DNA from: Nitriliruptoraceae bacterium
GTDB taxonomy: Bacteria; Actinomycetota; Nitriliruptoria; Nitriliruptorales; Nitriliruptoraceae
Reading direction: 5' to 3'
DNA: 41,589 nucleotides
Assembly: GCA_020832455.1 (NCBI GenBank)
Contig: JAFIEQ010000019.1
Span: forward strand, 1-41,589
In this document: positions 35,499 through 41,589 of the stretch, piece by piece
Layout of the letters: every line of letters starts with the position of its first letter
Numbering within the stretch: position 1 is the stretch's first letter
The notes under the pieces: model-generated
Told to the model about the DNA's origin: nothing
Database searches by the model: none
What the model saw: the letters and a program-made list of their open reading frames with translations, nothing else
Program-made: the position numbers and the translations under genes

Positions 35499-36593
35499 CT
35501 ACCGAGGCGTGTTGGCCAGGTCGGACGCGACGATGCTCGCGATGCACAGCCCCTGGTTGCGGAAGTCGAAGTTCGCGAACCCGCCACGGCGGCAGTCGTC
35601 AGCCGACTGGGGCGCATCGCCCGGGCAGTCGCCGTTCGACGCGTCGACGTTGATGAGGGCCAGGTCCGCCCCGACGGAGACCTCGCCTGCGCCCCCGGTG
35701 ACCTCGTTGCCGCAGACGATCACGTCTTCGAACACGACCTCGTTCGCTTCGGTGTTCGCGTTGAAGAAGAGGATGCCGAATTGGCTCGACCCGATCGCGT
35801 TCTCACGGACGTCGATGCCTCGATACGTGAGAAGGTTCTCGACCGGCGGGGCACCGACGTTGAGGGCGACACCGATCCGGGTCTCGGTGAGGACGTTGTC
35901 CTCGATCAGCAGGTCCGTGACGTCGCGCTGACTCAACCCGATGATGCCGAGGTCGGCCCCGCTCAGTTCGTTGTCGCTGATCGTGATGCGCTCGGCCTCA
36001 CGGTCGCTCATCGAGACCTGGATGCCCCAGAACGCAAGATCGCCTTCAGCGCCGAGGTTGATCGTGTTGCTCTGTACGAGCACGTCCCTGCTGCCGTCGA
36101 GGTTGATGCCGCGCCGTACGGTGGAGGCGCTGTCGGCGTTGCTGATCTCGTTGTCGCTGATGACCACGCCGTCGGTGTTGAACACCGCGATGCTGGTCGT
36201 GTCGTTGCCGACCATGTCATCGAGCGTGTTGCCCGAGATGGTCACGTTCGAGGCAGGGAAGCCCGCGAGCGACACACCCTCAGCGAAGCCGAGCGTGATC
36301 GTCCGACCGGTGTAGCCGGTGAAGGTGTTGTCGGTGATGGTGAGGTTGTCGAACCCGGTGCCGCTGTTCCGGATCGCGGCACCGGTCGAACTTCCGCCGT
36401 CGAAGGTGCAGCCGTCGATGGTGACGTCATCGCCGTCGACGGAGATGGTGCGGTACGTCAGGTCGGCGTCGCAGGTGAAGCCGTCACCGGCGGTCACGCT
36501 GACCGGGCCGTGGTCGTCGGCCGCGGCGGCGGGGACGATCGCCAGCGTCATCGCGCCGATCATCGTCACGTACAGGGGGATGCGTCGTCTCAT
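35499..36593 (-). CDS. Secreted right-handed parallel beta-helix repeat protein
   Basis: A 364-residue exported protein: signal peptide of about 24 residues (MRRRIPLYVTMIGAMTLAIVPAAAA). About nine repeats of 21-30 residues follow with patterns such as NLTITDNTFTG, NVTISGNTLDD, GVVISDNEIS, RITISDNELSG and LLIEDNVLTE. These N-rich VTISDN turns mark a pectate-lyase-like beta-helix that usually binds or cleaves polysaccharide. No catalytic set can be named. Four Cys near the ends may form disulfides. Base composition is lower in GC than the neighbours, a sign of transfer or recent change. ATG 36593 has no clear ribosome site. The 227 bp upstream hold no supported gene. Confidence 0.8.
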   Translation of the reverse strand: MRRRIPLYVTMIGAMTLAIVPAAAADDHGPVSVTAGDGFTCDADLTYRTISVDGDDVTIDGCTFDGGSSTGAAIRNSGTGFDNLTITDNTFTGYTGRTITLGFAEGVSLAGFPASNVTISGNTLDDMVGNDTTSIAVFNTDGVVISDNEISNADSASTVRRGINLDGSRDVLVQSNTINLGAEGDLAFWGIQVSMSDREAERITISDNELSGADLGIIGLSQRDVTDLLIEDNVLTETRIGVALNVGAPPVENLLTYRGIDVRENAIGSSQFGILFFNANTEANEVVFEDVIVCGNEVTGGAGEVSVGADLALINVDASNGDCPGDAPQSADDCRRGGFANFDFRNQGLCIASIVASDLANTPR

Positions 36594-36820
36594 CGGTGTC
36601 GTCCGTTGGTCGTTGTTCAGCAGAGGTGCTGCCACGCCGCCGACATCTCGTTCCCAACGGAAGCGATGTGCGTGCAGGCAGGCCGACATGTTGCGACCAC
36701 CCGCATCGAGGGGCGTCCCCAATCTGAGGGAAGGTTCTCGGCGCGTCGCACCGACGGTCACGTCGCGGCCATCGAGGAGACGCTGCGTGACGTGCGGGCG
36801 ACGACGCAGCTCGGTGGTGG

Positions 36821-37474
36821 CTAGTCGGGCGGCCGCCAACCGGCCTCCGTCGCGACGGCGACCGCGGACAGCTGGGAGCTGACGCCGAGCTTCTCGCGGA
36901 TCGCCTTGACCTGGGAACGCACCGTGGCCACCGACACGTGCCCCTCGCGGGCGATCACGTCGACGGTGCGCCCGGCCATCAACTCGCCGAGGACCTGCTG
37001 TTCACGCCGCGAGAGCGACGCGAACGGTGCCAGCCGCTGCTCGTCGCGGCGCTCGGCGTCGCGTGCAGCCGTCAGGAGCTCCTGGCGCCTCGCGGCGTCG
37101 AGCAGGTCCTGCCCGCGCCGCACCCGTTCGAGGCCGGCGACCAGTTCGTCGAAGCCGCCGTCCTTGGCGAGGACACCGACCGCACCCGCCGCCAGACAGC
37201 GACCGTGGCGGGCCGGGTCGCGGTCACCCGTGAGCACGACCACGCGGGACGAGGCCCGCGACAGCGGGGCGATCAGGTCCAAGCCGTCGCCACCGGGCCC
37301 GAGGTCCAGGTCGAGCAGGACCACCTCAGGGTCGTGCGCGCGGATGCGCTCGAGCAGCGACGCCGGGTCGTTCGCATCGATCACGTGGACCTCGTGACCG
37401 TTGCGGCGCAACGCTGCCGCGACCGTGGTCGCGATCAGGCCATGGTCCTCGACGACGACGACGCGTCTCCTCAC
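36821..37474 (-). CDS. NarL/LuxR-type response regulator
   Basis: A 217-residue two-component regulator. The receiver domain has VVEDHG (acidic pocket), VLLDLDLGPGGDG with phosphoacceptor Asp near 57, VVVLTGDRD (Thr switch) and GVLAKDGG (Lys). The C-terminal helix-turn-helix is LSRREQQVLGELMAGRTVDVIAREGHVSVATVRSQVKAIREKLGV. The GTG start at 37474 follows a GGGGGA run 3 nt upstream. The stop TAG is at 36821. With the histidine kinase gene 265 bp upstream on the same strand it forms a pair interrupted by a gene in the opposite direction. Target genes are unknown; the beta-helix gene just downstream is an obvious candidate. Confidence 0.88.
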   Translation of the reverse strand: MRRRVVVVEDHGLIATTVAAALRRNGHEVHVIDANDPASLLERIRAHDPEVVLLDLDLGPGGDGLDLIAPLSRASSRVVVLTGDRDPARHGRCLAAGAVGVLAKDGGFDELVAGLERVRRGQDLLDAARRQELLTAARDAERRDEQRLAPFASLSRREQQVLGELMAGRTVDVIAREGHVSVATVRSQVKAIREKLGVSSQLSAVAVATEAGWRPPD

Positions 37475-37537
37475 GCTTCCCCCGCTTCATCCAAGATGAT
37501 GATGGTCGGAACCTCGCAGCCAGTGTTGACTGCGGGT

Positions 37538-37849
37538 ATGACATCCCGGTCCCGCCCCGTCCCCACCGTCGCGATCGCGGCGGTTCCGCGTGTGCTCGCG
37601 GAGGGACTCGAGGCGTTGCTCGCCGACGACATCGACGTCTCCGTCCTGCTCGACGACTCGACGTGCCCGGTCGACGTGCTGCTCACCACGCCCGGAGGAC
37701 CGACCGCCCCCGCGACGTTGGTGATCGAACTGGACACCTCACCGAGCTCCAGGGGAGGAGGCCTGGTCCGCGATGGCGGCGGCGCGGCGGATGAACTCGT
37801 CGATCTCGCCGCCGTCGTCGCGCGTGTCCGTGCGGTCGTCCGCCCCTGA
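37538..37849 (+). CDS. Degenerate receiver-like protein, 103 aa
   Basis: Starts at ATG 37538 and keeps strong GC3 through its length. VAIAAVPRVLAEGLEALLADDIDVSVLLDD follows the beta1-alpha1-beta2 path of a receiver domain, VDVLLTTPG lies where the phospho-Asp strand should be but lacks the Asp, and the end LVDLAAVVARVRAVV is an alpha5-like helix. It thus looks like a pseudo-receiver that cannot be phosphorylated. It lies in the opposite direction between the regulator and kinase genes and its last 111 bp overlap the kinase 3' end. It may modulate the pair. A chance reading frame cannot be ruled out. Confidence 0.5.
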   Translation: MTSRSRPVPTVAIAAVPRVLAEGLEALLADDIDVSVLLDDSTCPVDVLLTTPGGPTAPATLVIELDTSPSSRGGGLVRDGGGAADELVDLAAVVARVRAVVRP

Positions 37850-39442
37850 CCCGGAGCTCGATCGCCGAGCGCTGGGTGCGTCCGCTGCGATCAGCCGGAT
37901 GGTCACCCGGAGTCCACCGCCGGGAGCGTCACCGAGGGCGATGGTCCCCCCGGCGTCCGCCACGACCTGCGAGACGACGGCGAGTCCGAGCCCCTCACCG
38001 GAGCGCTCCGGACCGAACCGCACGCCAGCAGCCAGCGCGCCGGTCCGCTGCGCCGTTCGGAGCCCGGGGCCGTCATCATCCACGATGACCTCGGCCACAT
38101 CTCCTGCAGGTCGAACCTGGACCCGGACGCGGCGGTTCACCCCCACGTGGCGCTCGACGTTGATCAGCAGGTTGTCGATGATCTGCCGGAGCCCGGTCGG
38201 GCACACCCTCGCGTGGACGGGCCGCAGATCCGTCGCGATGAGCAACGGCCGGGCTCGGGCCAAGGCGACCGTGTCGCGGACGACCGCCGTGACGTCCGTC
38301 ACCGGGGAGTGGTCGGTCGAGGATCGACCGTCGTCGTCGCGATCCTCGCGAGCTCGTGTCCCGGCGTCGGCCAGCGCCGGACCGTCGAGCAGGTTGCGCA
38401 GGTGGGAGATGCCAGACGCGACCGCGTCGCTGAGTCGCTCGCGCTCGGACGGCTCGAGATCGTCCCCTGTCCGCTGCAGCATCGTGGTGGCGGCATCGAT
38501 CCCCATCAGGGCGTTGCGGATCTCGTGCGCGTGACGTCGACGGCGGGCGAGACCCGCGTCCGAGACGGCCCGGTGGCGCACGCTCGAGGCGTGCAGCAGG
38601 GACCGATGGCTGCGGGCGCTGCGTGCCAGACCGAGCGCCGCGCCGGTGGCCAGCACCACGACGCTCGCGGTGCGCAGCAGCGGCGCGGTCAGCAGCGGCA
38701 ACGCCGCCCCGTGTTCCCCCAGGAGCCGGATCATCTCCGCTCCGGCGATCATCGGTGCGGCGCACACCGTCGCGTGCGCCAGCGCCTCCGGTCGGCGTCG
38801 CACGTAGCGCCAACCCATCGCGACGGCGGCGAGCCAGATCGCGGCCGCGGCGAGGTGGTCGAGTCCGGTGCCCGTGATGACCAGCACCACCGGGACCGGG
38901 AGCAGCGCCGTGGTGACGATGAGCACGATGACGGCGGTGCCGATCGTCAGCCCGTGCCGCCAGAGCGGTCGTGCGTCCACGATCGGGCCGCTGACCGCCC
39001 ACGACAGGCTCACCCCCGCCGCGCCGGTCACGGCCGTGCGCGCCAGGTCGGAGGTCAGGGCGGGTGGCAGCACGTCGGGGTCGACCACGGTGGCGAGCAG
39101 GGCCAGTACCGCCGCAGCCGACAGCACGCCCACCGTGATCGCGAGGCGGCGGCCGAGCGCCAGTCCGGTCGCGCGGTGGTGCGTCAGCGCCAGGCCGGCA
39201 ACGCCGAGCAGGACGACCAGGGAGATCGTGCGGACCACGACCTGCAGTGCCTCCGACACCAGCACCGGTGTCCGGCTGGTCGCAGCGCCGAGTGCGAGCG
39301 CGACCGCGACCGCGCCGACGCCACCGATCGCCCACCACCACGTCTCGCGACCGGCCACGTCGATCGTGTCGACGTGGCGTCGGTCGATGCCCCGGTACCC
39401 GCCCGCGATGTGGTGATCGCGCTCCGCCCCGTTGTGTTGCAC
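37739..39442 (-). CDS. Membrane sensor histidine kinase
   Basis: A 567-residue kinase. About seven to eight hydrophobic helices lie in residues 35-280 with no large outer domain, like intramembrane-sensing kinases. The HisKA-type helix has the phospho-His in HAHEIRNALMGIDAATTML. The ATPase domain has the N box IIDNLLINVERH, G1 VDDDGPGL and G2 GEGLGLAVVSQVV. A 45-residue acidic/Ser-rich tail follows the normal end of the fold. Its partner is the NarL-type regulator downstream, although an HxE/D-N kinase usually pairs with OmpR-type regulators. GTG 39442 is the probable start, without a strong ribosome site. Confidence 0.85.
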   Translation of the reverse strand: MQHNGAERDHHIAGGYRGIDRRHVDTIDVAGRETWWWAIGGVGAVAVALALGAATSRTPVLVSEALQVVVRTISLVVLLGVAGLALTHHRATGLALGRRLAITVGVLSAAAVLALLATVVDPDVLPPALTSDLARTAVTGAAGVSLSWAVSGPIVDARPLWRHGLTIGTAVIVLIVTTALLPVPVVLVITGTGLDHLAAAAIWLAAVAMGWRYVRRRPEALAHATVCAAPMIAGAEMIRLLGEHGAALPLLTAPLLRTASVVVLATGAALGLARSARSHRSLLHASSVRHRAVSDAGLARRRRHAHEIRNALMGIDAATTMLQRTGDDLEPSERERLSDAVASGISHLRNLLDGPALADAGTRAREDRDDDGRSSTDHSPVTDVTAVVRDTVALARARPLLIATDLRPVHARVCPTGLRQIIDNLLINVERHVGVNRRVRVQVRPAGDVAEVIVDDDGPGLRTAQRTGALAAGVRFGPERSGEGLGLAVVSQVVADAGGTIALGDAPGGGLRVTIRLIAADAPSARRSSSGSGADDRTDTRDDGGEIDEFIRRAAAIADQASSPGAR

Positions 39443-39676
39443 GTGTCCCCGATGCTGTCAGAACCCTTCGGCGCGCCGCGTACGCTCGGCAACGCCTGGA
39501 TCCCCCGTCCGGGTCATCGACCGAGCGGCCTGCCCCGCGCCGTTCTGCGAGCGAGAAGATACGCGGCACATGTGACGCTGGGTGGCCCGCGACCCGCCGA
39601 TCCGGTGCGCAGCGCAACCACCTCGGGGCGCCAAACCGGCGGGAACCCGCACAGACGGACGCGGAGGGCGACGACC

Positions 39677-40612
39677 GTGACCCAGGTCCCAAGTGCGCTG
39701 TCCGCATGCGCTGCGCGGCTGTTGTGCCCGCATCACGGACCGGCGGAACGGACCGTGCTGCAGGCCACGACGGAGCGCTCCCTCGGTTGTACGCAGGGTC
39801 ACCGGTTCGACCCGGCTCGCCAGGGCTACGTGAACCTGCTGCGGGGGCCGGCACCGGCCGCCGCCGACACCGCGGCGATGGTCGCGGCGCGACAGGTGGT
39901 ACTCGACGCCGGTGTCCAGGCCGAGCTGTCGCGGACGCTGCAACGCGTGGTCACGCAGCACCCACCACCGCGCGTGACCGCCACCGCGACCGCCACCGCG
40001 ACCGCGACCGCGACCGAGATCGCCACCGTCACCGAGCCGCCGCTCCTGGTCGACGTCGGTGCCGGCACCGGACACCACACCGCGGCGGTGCTCGAGGCGC
40101 TGCCGGACCACCTCGGCGTCGCCGTGGACGTGTCCCGCTACGCCGCGCGCCGCGCGGCCAGGACCCACCCACGGCTGGCGGCGGTGGTCGCCGATGTCTG
40201 GGAGCGCCTGCCGGTGCTGGACGGGACCGCGAGCGTGCTGCTCGACGTGTTCGCGCCGCGCGATCCGGAGGCCTTCGCCCGCGTGCTCGTCCCGGGTGGA
40301 CTGTTGATCGTGGCGACCCCGGCGCCCGACCACCTCGACCCGCTGGTCGATCGGCTCGAACTGTTGCGCGTCGGCGACGACAAGCTCGACCGGCTGCGCG
40401 GGCAGCTCGAGACCGGGTTCACCGAGCTCGCCCACGAGCGCGTCCGCACCGAGGTTGCACTCGACCGCCACCTGGTTCGGGCGGTGGCCACGATGGGTCC
40501 GAGCGCCCACCACCTCGACCCCGACGCCCTGATGCGGGCGATCGACGGGCTGCCCGAACCGACCCTGGTCCGCCAGGCCGTGGACGTGCTCGTGCTCCGC
40601 CGCGACGGCTGA
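39677..40612 (+). CDS. RlmA-like 23S rRNA (guanine-N1) methyltransferase
   Basis: A 311-residue SAM enzyme. The N-terminal zinc-finger region reads LLCPHHG ... LGCTQGHRFDPARQGYVNLL; RlmA proteins normally show CPxC...CxxxH, so His appears in place of the second Cys. The Rossmann domain has LLVDVGAGTGHHTAAVLE and DVFAPRDPEAFARVLVPGGLL. Members methylate G745 or G748 of 23S rRNA, and some give macrolide resistance (TlrB type); which one applies here is unknown. A Thr-Ala dipeptide repeat links the two domains. GTG 39677 has GGAGG 9 nt upstream. The 234 bp before it hold no recognisable gene. Confidence 0.82.
   Translation: MTQVPSALSACAARLLCPHHGPAERTVLQATTERSLGCTQGHRFDPARQGYVNLLRGPAPAAADTAAMVAARQVVLDAGVQAELSRTLQRVVTQHPPPRVTATATATATATATEIATVTEPPLLVDVGAGTGHHTAAVLEALPDHLGVAVDVSRYAARRAARTHPRLAAVVADVWERLPVLDGTASVLLDVFAPRDPEAFARVLVPGGLLIVATPAPDHLDPLVDRLELLRVGDDKLDRLRGQLETGFTELAHERVRTEVALDRHLVRAVATMGPSAHHLDPDALMRAIDGLPEPTLVRQAVDVLVLRRDG
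39977..40018 (+). repeat. In-frame ACC-GCN hexanucleotide microsatellite
   Basis: About six ACC-GCG/GCC units encode a run of alternating Thr and Ala between the zinc finger and the SAM domain of the methyltransferase. Unit length is a multiple of three, so slippage would lengthen or shorten the linker without breaking the frame. Confidence 0.85.
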
Positions 40613-40652
40613 TCGCGCCCGCCGAGCGACCGGATGGGCGTCGGCCGCTGGG

Positions 40653-40658
40653 TACCGT
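40653..40658 (+). promoter_or_regulatory. -10-like box TACCGT, leaderless spacing
   Basis: TACCGT, 8 nt, then ATG 40667. No Shine-Dalgarno sequence in between, so the HAD gene is probably leaderless. Confidence 0.4.
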
Positions 40659-40666
40659 GCCGGGTC

Positions 40667-41380
40667 ATGGAACCCCCGACACCGCCACCTGCCCCCGAGC
40701 CAGCCGCCGGCGCGACGTCCGGCCCCCGCCCGCACGTCGTGTGGGACTGGAACGGCACGCTGCTCGCCGACCAGCAACTGGTCGTCGATGCGCTCAACCA
40801 CGTGCTCGACCACCACCGCATCGAGCGGCTCGACCTCGCCACCTACCGCGCCTGGTACACCCGGCCGGTCCAGGTGTTCTACGAGCGTGTCTTCGGGCGG
40901 CCCATCCCCGCCGACGAGTGGCAGGAGCTCGACGATCTCTACCACGAGGGCTACCGCGCGGCGCTGGCCAACGTCCCGCTCGCCGACGACGCCCACGTCG
41001 CGCTCGACACGGTCGAGGCAGCGGGTGCCACCCAGTCGCTGCTGTCGATGTACCCGCACGAGCACCTCGTCCCGCTGGTCGACCGGTTCGGTCTGACCGA
41101 GCGGTTCACGCTCGTCGACGGGCTGCAGGGCGCGGGCGGCGGGATGAAGGCGCCGGAGATGGCGGCGCATCTCGATCAGCTGGTCACCCTGCACGGCACG
41201 CCGCTGGACCACGTGGTGGTCGTCGGTGACGCGTTGGACGACGCAGCCGCGGCCGCGCACGTCGGCGCGACGTGCGTGCTCTACGACGGAGGCTCGCACC
41301 CGCGCGAGGAGCTCGAGGCCAGCGGGCTGCCCGTCGCCAGCACCCTCACCGAGGCGTTGCAGGCCGCCGGCCTGCGCTGA
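40667..41380 (+). CDS. HAD-family hydrolase (phosphoglycolate-phosphatase-like)
   Basis: A 237-residue HAD protein. Motif I is VVWDWNGTLLAD: nucleophile Asp present, but the second Asp of DxD is Asn, as in a subset of actinobacterial HAD proteins. A helical C1 cap follows (ALNHVLDHHRIERLDLATYRAWYTRPV). SLLSMYP gives the motif II Ser, Lys is in GGGMKAPEM, and motif IV is VVVGDALDDAAAAAHVG. The DxN form may lower phosphatase activity or change substrate. The first 20 residues are Pro-rich. ATG 40667 is chosen for the leaderless-type promoter; ATG 40634 upstream lacks a ribosome site. Confidence 0.85.
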   Translation: MEPPTPPPAPEPAAGATSGPRPHVVWDWNGTLLADQQLVVDALNHVLDHHRIERLDLATYRAWYTRPVQVFYERVFGRPIPADEWQELDDLYHEGYRAALANVPLADDAHVALDTVEAAGATQSLLSMYPHEHLVPLVDRFGLTERFTLVDGLQGAGGGMKAPEMAAHLDQLVTLHGTPLDHVVVVGDALDDAAAAAHVGATCVLYDGGSHPREELEASGLPVASTLTEALQAAGLR

Positions 41381-41394
41381 CCCGGATCGCCACG

Positions 41395-41589
41395 CCGGTG
41401 CGCGGACCGTCGGCGGTGCGCGGGATCTCGCCGGTGCCCGGACCATCGCTGGTGCGAGAGGCGACCGTGGGCGGACCGGTTCTCGCACGCACCGGGGCGC
41501 ACCGGACCGCGGGCGCGGCGTGGATGCGAGAAGTGACCGTGGGCGGACCGGTTCTCGCACGCACCGGGGCGCACCGGACCGCGGGCGCG
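41395..41589. repeat. 18-bp tandem units grading into a 72-bp direct repeat, cut by the window end
   Basis: Four degenerate 18-bp units (CCGGTGCGCGGACCGTCG type) lie at 41395-41466. From 41453 a 72-bp unit (4 x 18) begins and is repeated from 41525 with two differences over the 65 visible bases. Each 72-bp unit carries inverted arms TGCGAGA/TCTCGCA 21 nt apart (41453-41459 with 41481-41487 in the first). No gene is supported here on either strand. The array probably continues past 41589. Confidence 0.85.

Noticed and set aside
35418-36824. 468-codon plus-strand frame opposite the beta-helix gene
   Set aside because: The minus-strand product has a signal peptide and regular beta-helix repeats; the plus frame shows no domain and runs over the hairpin at 35443-35476.
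37739-40612. Long plus-strand frames through the histidine kinase gene
   Set aside because: The kinase motifs on the minus strand are complete. Only the part from 39677, with RlmA motifs, is real.

Overview
The window is very G+C-rich DNA with GC-biased third codon positions, frequent GTG starts, GGAGG-type ribosome binding sites and little intergenic space. The gene content (PimB-type mannosyltransferase, ArsA-like ATPase with a small Cys-rich neighbour, ROK glucokinase, PASTA-domain Ser/Thr kinase, DnaE2, two-domain sulfurtransferase, actinobacterial-type LexA boxes) points to a high-GC actinobacterium. It may be a deep-branching lineage such as Nitriliruptoria or Acidimicrobiia, but I cannot fix the genus. 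I see no rRNA, tRNA, CRISPR array, insertion sequence or prophage.

Left part (1-24.0 kb): a scattered version of a housekeeping neighbourhood I remember from other actinobacteria (around pimB/plsC/DAHP synthase/PASTA kinase). In order: NYN-domain protein, PimB-like GT4, CWH43-like membrane phosphatase, alpha/beta hydrolase, SRPBCC protein, DUF1028 protein, ArsA-like ATPase plus a small CxxCxxC protein, glucokinase, S9 peptidase, a low-GC PemK/MazF toxin-antitoxin pair, a small membrane protein, PlsC, MsrB, an unknown protein, GlpK, an inositol-phosphatase-family enzyme, threonine aldolase, an SDR protein, DAHP synthase with a possible leader peptide, a zinc-ribbon/discoidin membrane protein, and a PASTA kinase behind a coiled-coil membrane protein.

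Middle (24.8-31.2 kb): a small unknown protein, a thioredoxin-fold lipoprotein with a small membrane partner, an orphan OpuAC-type solute-binding lipoprotein, PPK2, a DUF6504 protein, SufE divergent from a two-domain sulfurtransferase, and a DUF4864 lipoprotein.

Right part (31.2-41.6 kb): SOS-type dnaE2, a secreted beta-helix protein of lower GC, a two-component system (NarL-type regulator, membrane histidine kinase) with a small degenerate receiver-like protein between them, an RlmA-like rRNA methyltransferase, a HAD hydrolase, and a 72-bp direct repeat running off the edge.

The most interesting signal is a pair of near-identical promoters. The DUF6504 gene and dnaE2 each have a TACGNT -10-like box, exactly 12 nt, then a perfect CGAAC-N4-GTTCG LexA box. 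This makes the DUF6504 protein a candidate SOS/mutasome partner of DnaE2. Between its LexA box and its start lie four 13-bp tandem repeats that also form a short upstream reading frame ending in an ATGA overlap with the gene.
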